Below the pieces are notes generated by a model. It was given only the letters and a program-made list of their open reading frames with translations. It ran no database searches and had not been told where the DNA came from. From assembly GCA_902572395.1 (NCBI GenBank), contig CACGFX010000004.1, positions 1 through 64,000 of the forward strand: a stretch of DNA of 64,000 bases, written 5' to 3'. How positions within the stretch are numbered: the stretch's first letter is position 1; each line of letters starts with the position of its first letter. The position numbers and the translations under genes were made by a program. This DNA is from an uncultured Synechococcaceae cyanobacterium. Lineage in GTDB: Bacteria > Cyanobacteriota > Cyanobacteriia > PCC-6307 > Cyanobiaceae. This document shows, one piece after another, positions 23,069 through 30,405 of this stretch.

Positions 23069-23233
23069 TTAGCCATCGAGATTCTTAGTTAAGGGCCTAA
23101 GTTCACAATTATCGACGCATTCTTCTAAAGACTTTTCAGAATTACTCTTAAGTTCGCAACTATGAAGACAATCATAAAAGGCATACTTGGGATCTAATTC
23201 ATTTTTGAATTGTTTATTTCTAAATGTATTCAT
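23069..23233 (-). CDS. 54-aa protein with twin CX3C motif
   Basis: Cys spacing is CLHSC, 13 residues, then CVDNC: a twin CX3C motif. This spacing forms a disulfide-bonded helical hairpin in known twin-CX3C proteins. No signal peptide is present. The ATG overlaps the stop of the upstream WLDxLIN gene (ATGA), so the two are probably coupled. Redox or metal function is inference from the Cys pattern alone. Confidence 0.55.
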   Translation of the reverse strand: MNTFRNKQFKNELDPKYAFYDCLHSCELKSNSEKSLEECVDNCELRPLTKNLDG

Positions 23234-23343
23234 GATAAAACTCCCTTTGATTTTTTTTCAAGTTGATTAATTAATTTATCCAACCAAAGAGTGTTGTTGA
23301 TTTTTTTTGTGTTTTTAAAGTATTTCGTTTTGAATGTACTCAT
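23230..23343 (-). CDS. 37-aa protein, WLDxLIN family
   Basis: 37 residues, Lys-rich, with NTLWLDKLINQLEK, paralogous to NTEWLDELINKIES at 22319. Its TGA overlaps the ATG of the twin-CX3C gene. Probably a two-gene unit. Function unknown. Confidence 0.55.
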   Translation of the reverse strand: MSTFKTKYFKNTKKINNTLWLDKLINQLEKKSKGVLS

Positions 23344-23531
23344 GAATTTATACCTCAATCAGTGGGTTCAACTTAGAGGTACTGGTTGAAATTTACTAGA
23401 GCAAAAATACTGATTATGAATATAGTGAAATATTTAAAACTGATTAATTTATGATTTATATTTTGGGTATTACAACTCTTGATTCTTTTATATAACTAAT
23501 ACTAAATAACTTCTAAAAAATAAGGTTAATT

Positions 23532-23699
23532 ATGACTTACGAAAATCTAATTAAAAATAAAATTAAACATGTTTTTGATGGTTTGCTTGATTCGTTATCA
23601 ATTGAGAGAAAACTAACTGATGCTCAAATGGAATGTATGCAATTCGGTTTTTGTGATTATGCTCCAAGACAAGTTGAGGAAGTTCCCTTTTTTCATTAG
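23532..23699 (+). CDS. hypothetical protein, 55 aa
   Basis: ATG to TAG. A helical polar N-terminus (LIKNKIKHVFDGLLDSLSIE) is followed by MECMQFGFCDYAPRQ with two Cys, and an end VEEVPFFH. A terminator-type hairpin follows at 23710-23741. No family recognised. Confidence 0.55.
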   Translation: MTYENLIKNKIKHVFDGLLDSLSIERKLTDAQMECMQFGFCDYAPRQVEEVPFFH

Positions 23700-23709
23700 T
23701 AATTTGAAT

Positions 23710-23741
23710 CTCCTTAAAAAGGAGGGCTATTAGCTCCTCCT
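23710..23741. terminator. convergent terminator hairpins
   Basis: CTCCTT pairs with AAGGAG (23710-23724) and, overlapping, GGAGGGCT pairs with AGCTCCTCC around an ATT loop (23719-23741, one bulge). They sit between convergent genes and overlap the final codons of the minus-strand gene, so may serve both directions. Confidence 0.5.
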
Positions 23742-24044
23742 CACCCAATCAGGAGATCCACTAAACCAATCAGCAAGATCATCATTTTTAGGATCGAAAT
23801 GATTTTCAGTTTCTAAACCATCAAGGCCAAGATTCTGGATAAGTCCATTTATTCCATCTGATTTTTGCTTGCCATATCTCCTCAAACTATTAGCTTTCTT
23901 AAGCCATGTCCATATAGTCGAATTATGTTTTGCAAACTTTTCTACATAAATTCTTTCTTCCAATGCGACAGGTTCATCTAGTGAAATCCTCTTTACAATA
24001 TCTTTAATTTTTAAACGGGTCTTGTTGGTTAAAAACATATACAT
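23730..24044 (-). CDS. conserved-looking hypothetical protein, 104 aa
   Basis: Soluble, basic N-terminal half (LTNKTRLKIKDIVKRISLDE; ERIYVEKFAKHNSTIWTWLK), then LRRYGKQKSDGINGLIQNLG and an acidic tryptophan-rich C-terminus (DDLADWFSGSPDWVRRS). The middle GINGLIQNLGLDGLE suggests a small helical bundle. ATG start. No family recognised. Confidence 0.65.
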   Translation of the reverse strand: MYMFLTNKTRLKIKDIVKRISLDEPVALEERIYVEKFAKHNSTIWTWLKKANSLRRYGKQKSDGINGLIQNLGLDGLETENHFDPKNDDLADWFSGSPDWVRRS

Positions 24045-24418
24045 AAAAGAATTTAATGATTTATAAAAGTTTTTTTAATGAATGTCTTGTCAATGTTTAT
24101 TTCAAGAAAAAGCATTTTTTAGGAGCTTTTCAAGGACAAATATATTTATTTAACAACAGGTATATTTAATTGGTAAAAAAGACTACTAATTTTGATTTAT
24201 ATAACTTATATAAGAACAACTTCTACATAAGTTTCTCTACATAATTTAAGATTTAATTTATAAAAAAATTAAGAAAAAATTTACATTATTAGTCGTTTTA
24301 AAATAACTGGCGTTAGCTCCTCATAAAAAATTTATGCCAAAACATAAAAAGTTAAATCAAGTACTGACAGATATTTAAAAAATAAATACTATGGGTCTAA
24401 ATAATTTTATTCAAATTC
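24045..24418. other. AT-rich non-coding stretch
   Basis: Divergent intergenic region upstream of the cupin gene. No ORF, hairpin or repeat stands out, apart from a minus-strand GAGGAGCTAACGCCAG segment near 24310. Confidence 0.4.
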
Positions 24419-24844
24419 ATGATTAAGAATTTATTCATCGCATTAGCTTTCGCATTAATGCTTATCAATCCAAGCATTTCTATGGCTGCAGAATCTCCTG
24501 TTGATGTACAAGAAATCTTCACCTCTTCAGAAAACATTGATGGAGATAATTTTAAGTATCCGAGAGGAAAAGCTGAAATGCGTTTGATTAGAGTAGAAGT
24601 TGAAAATGGAGCAACGATTCCAATGCACTCTCATCCTGTACCTTTACTGGGTCATATTGAAAGTGGTGAATTAACTCTTGCTGAAAAGACAGGTATTAAT
24701 AAAACCTTTAAGGAGGGGGATTCATTTGTTCTCTCAGCAAATACTCCTGCTCATACAATGGCTAATAGTGGTAATTCTTCAGCAGTTATGTGGGTTGCTG
24801 TGGCTTCAGCAGAAGGTATACCTACGTTGAATCCTGAAGAATAA
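24419..24844 (+). CDS. periplasmic cupin-domain protein, 141 aa
   Basis: The signal peptide MIKNLFIALAFALMLINPSI ends near SMAAES (cleavage about residue 23). The mature domain has cupin motif 1, PMHSHPVPLLGHIESGELTL (HxHx-G, with two His and a Glu as metal ligands), and motif 2 around SANTPAHTMANSGN. Single small cupin, likely metal-binding in the periplasm. A strong terminator follows. Substrate not predictable. Confidence 0.8.
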   Translation: MIKNLFIALAFALMLINPSISMAAESPVDVQEIFTSSENIDGDNFKYPRGKAEMRLIRVEVENGATIPMHSHPVPLLGHIESGELTLAEKTGINKTFKEGDSFVLSANTPAHTMANSGNSSAVMWVAVASAEGIPTLNPEE

Positions 24845-24864
24845 ATCAATTTGATAAACGATCG

Positions 24865-24894
24865 AAAAAAGGAGCAACTAGCTCCTTTTTTTTT
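24865..24894 (+). terminator. intrinsic terminator
   Basis: AAAAAAGGAGC pairs perfectly with GCTCCTTTTTT around an AACTA loop, followed by more T. Classic Rho-independent terminator after the cupin gene. Confidence 0.85.
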
Positions 24895-24974
24895 ACTTAG
24901 CTAAATAAATACTTAGGGAAGATGTAACTTCCTTCACTTTAATAAAGTATTTTGAAATTAACTGAGCTGACTCA

Positions 24975-25046
24975 ATGGAAGAAGAAAGAAAAAAGTTAGA
25001 AAAGTTGTATCAAGAACTAAATGAAGAAGATACTGCTAAAAATTAA
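24975..25046 (+). pseudogene. truncated copy of the 16745 membrane protein
   Basis: 23 residues, MEEERKKLEKLYQELNEED then TAKN and a stop. The first 19 match the N-terminal helix of the 84-aa protein at 16745 (MEEQKEKLERIYQKLNEEE), but both membrane helices are missing. Either a remnant of a duplication or a free-standing charged peptide. Confidence 0.6.
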
Positions 25047-25129
25047 CTGACCAGCAGACCTAACTAACTGCTATTACTACCGTATTGAGGCGGGCGGTAG
25101 TTCTTATACAACAAGAGGCGGAGCCTAAC

Positions 25130-25161
25130 TTCGTTAACGCTATATCCTCAGCGAACGAAGT
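25130..25161. other. strong hairpin, possible RNA structure
   Basis: CTTCGTT-AA-CGCT pairs with AGCG-AACGAAG around ATATCCTC (11 base pairs, two-base bulge). It is flanked by GC-rich sequence (GAGGCGGGCGGT and GAGGCGGAGCC). No T-run follows, so it is not an obvious terminator. Confidence 0.5.
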
Positions 25162-25300
25162 GAGCGGGTGAATGGATATCTTGTTAATACTTTCTCTAAC
25201 CTTCTCTCCACTACCTATAACTAAAGGTATAAGTGATATACGTAATATACATATTGTTAGTAGTAGGGAGGAGGAGAAGAGTAAGAGTATATATCCTTTA

Positions 25301-25340
25301 AATCAATAGTCATCAATAGTCATCAATAGTCATTAATAGA
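25301..25340. repeat. 10-bp tandem repeat, four units
   Basis: Units: AATCAATAGT, CATCAATAGT, CATCAATAGT, CATTAATAGA. The two central units are identical and the outer ones differ at one or two positions. It lies 56 bp upstream of the NTF2-like gene, so copy-number change could alter its promoter spacing. Confidence 0.75.
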
Positions 25341-25395
25341 TTATTGATTGGATTAGAAATATTCACTATCATGCCTGTTAATTAGTTCCTTTTTA

Positions 25396-25779
25396 ATGTC
25401 AAATACTAAAGCCATAGAAGATTTAATTAATGGTTATGCAACCAGTGAAGATTCTTCTTTTCTAATACCAAATGTAACTGAGGATTTTTTGGCTGTAAGA
25501 CCGAGTGGAAATCCAATCTCTGCAAAAGGATTAGTGGGAATGTTTGATAGTAAAGATTTAGTCGCAGAATCATCAGAACTAATCAAAACCCACAAGATTG
25601 AAATTTACGGTGAGATAGCTTACGCAGTTTTTACTTTAAATGAAATCTTCAGTTATAAAGGGAATCAAAATAAAGATCTTTCAACTTACACCTGCATTTT
25701 TAAAAATGTAAATGGTGCTTGGAAATATTCTTGGATGCAAAGATCACAAGGAACTACTGATATGAAAACTTGGGAATAA
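25396..25779 (+). CDS. SnoaL/NTF2-like protein, 127 aa
   Basis: A small alpha+beta fold typical of DUF4440/SnoaL-like proteins: helix LINGYATSEDSSFLIPNVTE, then strands KTHKIEIYGEIAYAVFTLNE, and a C-terminal STYTCIFKNVNGAWKYSWMQ strand pair. No signal peptide. It ends immediately before the secreted-protein gene (TAAATG). The ligand is not predictable. Confidence 0.7.
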   Translation: MSNTKAIEDLINGYATSEDSSFLIPNVTEDFLAVRPSGNPISAKGLVGMFDSKDLVAESSELIKTHKIEIYGEIAYAVFTLNEIFSYKGNQNKDLSTYTCIFKNVNGAWKYSWMQRSQGTTDMKTWE

Positions 25780-26058
25780 ATGAAACGTTTCCTACTCCCA
25801 CTACTAGCTGCTCTCGCTTTACCTACTGCTGTTAGTGCCAATAAGAAAGTCTCCTCTGAAATTAGTGATATTGAAGCTAATAAAATCTTGCTCGGTCAAG
25901 TTCTAACTGTCTGTTATGCAGTAGATCGAAACCACATTACGATGGAAGATTTGTATTACTTGCAATCACTTTCGTTACAGCACGACAAGTTCTTGTGTCA
26001 CCATCCTTACTTGTCCCTTTCATCAAAAGCTTATTCCTCAAGGAGATCACCTCATTAA
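25780..26058 (+). pseudogene. secreted protein gene, possibly frameshifted
   Basis: A clear signal peptide (MKRFLLPLLAALALPTAVSA) is followed by about 55 plausible residues. After CHHPY the frame becomes low-complexity Ser/Arg-rich and stops at 26056. The +1 frame then reads IPQGDHLIKGYRYWRENSRI and ends in FAPEAA at a TAA near 26113, which looks protein-like. One or more frameshifts in a once longer secreted protein are likely. Starts directly after the NTF2-like gene. Confidence 0.5.
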
Positions 26059-26179
26059 GGGATATAGATACTGGAGAGAGAACAGTCGTATATTCGCTCC
26101 AGAAGCAGCTTAAGAGTCAGGCTCGTGGTTCTTATGAGAGAGTACAAAACCTAGTAATAGCCTTAATTTATAACCCCCA

Positions 26180-26390
26180 TGTGAACAGATAATCAATTCT
26201 GTGTGAACAGCAAGATCGAGAATCAAGCTATAACTAGGATTTTATTTAGCTCTAAAAGATAAAGAAAAAAGATCTGTATCCAGCGATCTGTTTCTATGTT
26301 TTTATACGGTAAATTAGATTAAATAAATCGATGATTTGAACGCTTGCAGAAAGGACTCAATACTCACTCTGTTCACACACCGTTCACACA
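26180..26390. repeat. paired TGTGAAC repeats in inverted arrangement
   Basis: TGTGAACAG occurs at 26180-26188 and 26202-26210; the reverse complement occurs as CTGTTCACA (26369-26377) and GTTCACACA (26382-26390). Two direct copies thus face two inverted copies across about 160 bp. They may be operator sites or ends of a lost element. Confidence 0.5.
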
Positions 26391-26416
26391 TTGCAACTTT
26401 CTCATAACTAACTGAT

Positions 26417-26875
26417 ATGACTGATGTTAATTACTGGCTAATGAAAAGTGAGCCTGATGCTTACAGCATAGATACTTTAAAAAATGACGGTGTAACTTTA
26501 TGGGATGGAATAAGAAATTATCAGGCTCGAAATTTTATGAGAAAAATGAATAAGGGAGATAAAGTTTTTTTCTATCATTCGAATTGTAAACCCCCAGGGA
26601 TTGTAGGACTTATGGAGGTAATAGATCTAAATATTGTTGATCCTACTCAATTTGATCAAGATTCAAAATATTTTGATCCAAAATCTAAACCTGATAATCC
26701 GAGGTGGGATTGTGTAAAAGTAAAATATAAATTTAAATCAGATAAGATTTTAAGTTTACCTGAACTAAAGATTTTATTTAATGAGGATGAGTTATTAGTC
26801 GTAAAAAAAGGAAATAGGTTGTCCATATTACCTGTCAGAAATGATATTGCAAAAATACTACTAGAAAAAATATAA
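26417..26875 (+). CDS. EVE-domain protein
   Basis: 152 aa, YWLMKSEPDAYSIDTLKNDG at the N-terminus and WDGIRNYQARNFMRKMNKGD next are the hallmarks of the EVE fold (thymocyte nuclear protein 1 family), a PUA-like domain. It binds modified bases in DNA or RNA. FFYHSNCKPPGIVGLMEV follows. The full-length domain is present. The natural ligand in cyanobacteria is unknown. Confidence 0.85.
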   Translation: MTDVNYWLMKSEPDAYSIDTLKNDGVTLWDGIRNYQARNFMRKMNKGDKVFFYHSNCKPPGIVGLMEVIDLNIVDPTQFDQDSKYFDPKSKPDNPRWDCVKVKYKFKSDKILSLPELKILFNEDELLVVKKGNRLSILPVRNDIAKILLEKI

Positions 26876-26882
26876 AAAATTT

Positions 26883-27209
26883 TTAATCCTTAAAATTCAT
26901 TGCAAACATATTGCCAATATAAAGTCTCGTTAAATCCCTATTTTGAAATCCTTTTTGCATCAAAAATCCTGCTATGGCGGCTTGTAGTATTCTGTATTGA
27001 TCCCAGTTAGGATGCTCCTCAACGAATTCTTTCATAGCCTTTTGAAGATTTTCTTGTAGTTCACATTTGAAACTTATTACTTCATCATTATGATTTAATA
27101 CTTTTGAATTTTCGTCGTAATTTAACTCTTGCATATTTAAAAAATTTATTGGAAATTTAAACCTACAAGGTGTAGTTTTCTCCAGAATTCCTGAATCGTC
27201 AAGAAGCAT
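26883..27209 (-). CDS. DUF2811 protein
   Basis: 108 aa. The C-terminal 65 residues (ISFKCELQENLQKAMKEFVE then HPNWDQYRILQAAIAGFLMQ, RLYIGNMF) match the cyanobacterial DUF2811 pattern. The N-terminal extension of about 25 residues before a second Met is atypical, so the start may be 75 bp downstream. Convergent with the EVE gene, seven bases apart. Function unknown. Confidence 0.72.
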   Translation of the reverse strand: MLLDDSGILEKTTPCRFKFPINFLNMQELNYDENSKVLNHNDEVISFKCELQENLQKAMKEFVEEHPNWDQYRILQAAIAGFLMQKGFQNRDLTRLYIGNMFAMNFKD

Positions 27210-27331
27210 TATTAAGAGACAGTCTCAGGTTATAGAATAATGAGAATTCAGTCATAAATAGGGGAGTCATGGAAATTAATTTTGTAAATTTAAATCTTAC
27301 TTAAATATAAAGATTTATATAAAATCAGAAG

Positions 27332-27396
27332 TTTTCCACAAGCTTTAGAACATCAGATATTTTTTTAAAAAATACTGTGGAAAAGTTGTGAAAAAT
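27332..27396. promoter_or_regulatory. cluster of three DnaA-box-like sites
   Basis: TTTTCCACA at 27332-27340, its reverse complement at 27376-27384, and TTTTTCACA on the minus strand at 27388-27396 all fit TTWTNCACA. They lie in an AT-rich divergent spacer. Chromosomal oriC of cyanobacteria is normally beside dnaN, which is absent here. Confidence 0.5.
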
Positions 27397-27447
27397 ATTT
27401 TTTGGAAAGGGGAAATTTTTTCTAAAATTTCCAATTTTATTTATCTT

Positions 27448-27819
27448 TTAATCCATTGATTCCCACATGTTTTTTATTTCATAAAATAAATTTTGTGCTA
27501 TTGGTATCGGCCAATACATTTCGAAGGATCTAGTTTGGTCTTGACTTTCAAAAACAAACCTTAAACTCCATTCATTTTTTCTCCCCTCTAACTGAATATA
27601 CCAAGGTAATTGTTCTAATTCTAAAGTAATAGATTCTTCATCCATTAGTTCATCTTTGATAACTAATAGTTGTTCATTAATTCTTAAAAGTAGAAGGTAC
27701 AGTGAATTGAATTCACTTTTTTGTAACTCGATAGACCAATTGTCTACACCAATCAAAAAGCAAAATTTGCCTTTTTTTAAATCTTTAAGTAATCTCCACC
27801 TTTTCTGGTCTTTAACCAA
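27448..27819 (-). CDS. DUF1818 protein
   Basis: 123 aa with W-S-I-E-L-x-K-S-E-F (about 28-37), then DELMDEESITLELEQLPWYI and EMYWPIP near the end, the arrangement of cyanobacterial DUF1818 proteins. Starts two bases after rpoZ on the same strand, forming a conserved pair. Function unknown. Confidence 0.75.
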   Translation of the reverse strand: MVKDQKRWRLLKDLKKGKFCFLIGVDNWSIELQKSEFNSLYLLLLRINEQLLVIKDELMDEESITLELEQLPWYIQLEGRKNEWSLRFVFESQDQTRSFEMYWPIPIAQNLFYEIKNMWESMD

Positions 27820-27821
27820 AA

Positions 27822-28058
27822 TTAGCCTGGAAGTAAATCTGGTTGATCTTGCTCATCACTTAGTTCAATAATTGACCTTTGAACGGGTTTAATAGTTGAT
27901 TCTTCTAATAAACCATCAAAATCATCAAAACGTCTTTGTTTAGCTCTGAAAGCAATTTTCACTGTAGTTAAATATCTATTAGTTGATTTTCTTATCAAGC
28001 TCTCCCCTCTCTTTGCAAGATCATTAGAATCGATTCCTGCATTGTTAGATATGTTCAT
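27822..28058 (-). CDS. rpoZ: RNA polymerase omega subunit
   Basis: 78 aa. [20 protein letters not shown] matches the cyanobacterial omega core (R-Y-x3-V-x-I-A-x-R-A-K), which helps assemble and stabilise the polymerase. The C-terminal [16 protein letters not shown] is the variable tail. Translationally linked to the DUF1818 gene and divergent from the Hsp70-like gene. Confidence 0.85.
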   Translation of the reverse strand: MNISNNAGIDSNDLAKRGESLIRKSTNRYLTTVKIAFRAKQRRFDDFDGLLEESTIKPVQRSIIELSDEQDQPDLLPG

Positions 28059-28155
28059 TAAAAAAAATTTTATACTATAAATGTATTTTACAATTTATTC
28101 GACCAATTCAAATCATAAATTACAAAAAGAACTTAATTGATCTAAATAATTTCAC

Positions 28156-29724
28156 ATGGAAGAAAGTTTATCTGGAACACTTGCTATAGATTTAGGGAAC
28201 ACTAATACTGTTGTTGCTTTTCAAGATCAAAAAGATTTAAATTCCGTTTTAGTTGAAATACCGAATATAACATCATCTCCAGGAGTTATTCCTTCAGCAG
28301 TTTGGTTCGAGGAACCTTCAAAGATTACAAAAATTGGTATTAGTGCTCTAAAGATGAGAGACAACTCAAATTCTGATTTATTTTTTCATTCGAACTTTAA
28401 AAGATTAATTGGAAATTCTATTGAAAAAATTAACCAAAAAAATATTTTAAACCCTAATGAAAGTGGCGAAAAATTTTTTCAAATTTTGTGGGCAAACATT
28501 CCGCGCAAGTATGAGATCAAAAGACTCGTTTTAACTGCTCCTATAGATACATATAAGGGATACAGAGAATGGTTAGTAAACCTTTGCGAGGAAATATCTG
28601 TAGATGAAATAGCCCTTGTTGATGAGCCTACTGCGGCAAGTTTAGGAATAAATCTACCATTTGGCTCAAAAATTATGACATTAGATATTGGAGGAAGTAC
28701 TGTCGATATGAATATCGTCAAAATAGAAGGAGGAGAAGGAAAATCTGGTCCAATAGCTGAACTATTAAAATTTAGAGGTAATGATGTAAGCTCAATTTCA
28801 AAACAAAAAATAAGGTGTGCTGAAATAATTGGAAAAACAGGTTCAAAAATTGGTGGGAAAGATATTGATCAATGGATAGTTGATTATTTTATACCAGGTA
28901 ATAATTATATTAATAATCTTTCAAAGGCAGAAAAAATAAAATGTAAACTCAGCTCATCAGTAATCAAATATGAAAATAAATATCCAATAAAATTATTTAC
29001 TGAAAAAAATAATGAAAGTGAATTTTATCTTAGTAAAGAAATATTTGAGAAAATACTCATTGAAAATAATTTGCTTAATCACCTTAACTCTTTACTAAAA
29101 GATTTATTAAATCAAGCAAGAGGTAAATTTTGCACAGTTGAAGACTTAAATGCAATAGTTTTGGTTGGTGGAGGAAGTCAAATACCATTGATTCAAGAAT
29201 GGATAACAAAAAAAATTCCAAAAATTCAATTAAAGTCGCCACCTCCTATTGAATCAATAGCTTTGGGAGCTTTAGCAATGACCCCGGGGGTAAAAATTAA
29301 AGACATATTAAACAAAGGGTTATCTATAAGACTATTTAATAAAAGAGAGCAAAAACACTTTTGGCATCCTATTTTTTGTAAAGGTCAAACATGGCCAACA
29401 GAAACACCCTTTAAATTGATCCTTCAAGCCAGTAAAAACAATCAGAAAATATTCGAAATAATAATTGGAGAGACACAAAAAGATAGAGCATATGATGTTA
29501 TTTTTGAAAATGGATTACCAAAGTTATCAGAGATCCAAAATGAAGAAGAAATTATAAAATGGGACAAAAAGCCACTCAAAATAGCATTAAAAAATAAATC
29601 TAAGATTGGAGAAGATACTTTAAAACTTTTTTTTAAAATTACGAAAAATGCTGATTTATTGGTTAAGTGTTTTGATGTTAAAGATGAATTTTTTGGAGAA
29701 TATAATTTAGGAAATATCTTCTGA
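28156..29724 (+). CDS. Hsp70/DnaK-like protein, short form
   Basis: 522 aa. The actin-like ATPase domain is complete: LAIDLGNTNTVVAF (about 9-22), DEPTAASLGI, MTLDIGGSTVDM and VGGGSQIPLIQEWI. The substrate-binding part is shorter than in DnaK (about 630 aa), with about 140 residues and no EEVD-like tail. It is a cyanobacterial Hsp70 paralogue rather than the main DnaK. Its 3' end overlaps pyrR by 18 bp in convergent orientation. Confidence 0.85.
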   Translation: MEESLSGTLAIDLGNTNTVVAFQDQKDLNSVLVEIPNITSSPGVIPSAVWFEEPSKITKIGISALKMRDNSNSDLFFHSNFKRLIGNSIEKINQKNILNPNESGEKFFQILWANIPRKYEIKRLVLTAPIDTYKGYREWLVNLCEEISVDEIALVDEPTAASLGINLPFGSKIMTLDIGGSTVDMNIVKIEGGEGKSGPIAELLKFRGNDVSSISKQKIRCAEIIGKTGSKIGGKDIDQWIVDYFIPGNNYINNLSKAEKIKCKLSSSVIKYENKYPIKLFTEKNNESEFYLSKEIFEKILIENNLLNHLNSLLKDLLNQARGKFCTVEDLNAIVLVGGGSQIPLIQEWITKKIPKIQLKSPPPIESIALGALAMTPGVKIKDILNKGLSIRLFNKREQKHFWHPIFCKGQTWPTETPFKLILQASKNNQKIFEIIIGETQKDRAYDVIFENGLPKLSEIQNEEEIIKWDKKPLKIALKNKSKIGEDTLKLFFKITKNADLLVKCFDVKDEFFGEYNLGNIF

Positions 29725-30267
29725 AAGATAGCTATTCAAGAAAACTCCTTCTTCATTATCAACATTATTTAAACGTAAACTGATACTTTCAATTTTACTA
29801 GTTGGCACTTTTTTACCACAAAAATCTGGCTGAATAGGTAATTCTCTATGACCTCTATCTATCATTACTAATAACATCACCCTTTGAGGTCTGCCCCATG
29901 AATATAAAGCATCCATTGCAGCTCTAATTGTTCTACCTGTATAAATTACATCATCTATTAAAAGAATTTCTTTTTTCTCAATAGGAGTTGGAATATCAGC
30001 AGCTTGTATTAGGCGAGTGCCAACTCTATTTTGGTCATCTCTATAAAAAGTCGGATCAATTGTTCCTTTTCTAACTCTTAAACCTGTTCTAGAGAATAAT
30101 TCCTTTTCTAGCACTTCGGTCAGAGCAATTCCTCTTGTAGGGACACCAATCAATATGAGATTATCCAGTTTTTTAACTTTTTCGATAATTTCGCAAGTTA
30201 AACGCGAAATAGTTTTTCTAAGTTCAACTTCAGTAAGTATTACGATCTTTTTTATCTTCTTGGACAT
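29707..30267 (-). CDS. pyrR: bifunctional PyrR, pyrimidine regulator/UPRTase
   Basis: 186 aa with the PRPP motif ILLIDDVIYTGRT (101-113) and the PyrR N-terminal GVPTRGIALTEVLEKEL. PyrR binds pyr mRNA and converts uracil and PRPP to UMP. The length is standard. No pyr operon is nearby, so regulation of a distant target or mainly salvage activity is possible. Convergent overlap with the Hsp70-like gene. Confidence 0.88.
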   Translation of the reverse strand: MSKKIKKIVILTEVELRKTISRLTCEIIEKVKKLDNLILIGVPTRGIALTEVLEKELFSRTGLRVRKGTIDPTFYRDDQNRVGTRLIQAADIPTPIEKKEILLIDDVIYTGRTIRAAMDALYSWGRPQRVMLLVMIDRGHRELPIQPDFCGKKVPTSKIESISLRLNNVDNEEGVFLNSYLSEDIS

Positions 30268-30405
30268 GATTTAACAAGCAATAAAATTAATCTAATATTT
30301 TCATAAATTAGCAAAAGCTAACTATGTTAAATATAAATTGTTAAAGAGTAACGTTTAAAGCTAAATTTAAGGTTGGATCAGTTAAAAATGAATTTGATCT
30401 AAAGT

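Larger units (their letters stand above)
25047..25395. other. atypical GC-richer structured spacer
   Basis: Contains a GC-rich block (about 25090-25175) with a strong hairpin and a purine-rich run (GGGAGGAGGAGAAGAG near 25266), then 10-bp tandem repeats. The base composition is unlike the flanks. No ORF or known RNA family was recognised. Confidence 0.5.

Noticed and set aside
23563-23748. 61-aa minus-strand frame
   Set aside because: It is fully antisense to the 55-aa plus-strand gene and runs into the terminator region; composition suggests a shadow.
25995-26192. 65-aa plus-strand frame overlapping the secreted protein gene
   Set aside because: Starts inside the preceding frame with no ribosome site; better explained as part of a frameshifted gene.
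27332-27396. Chromosomal replication origin
   Set aside because: DnaA-like boxes are present but dnaN, dnaA and an extended array of boxes are not, so only a site cluster is claimed.
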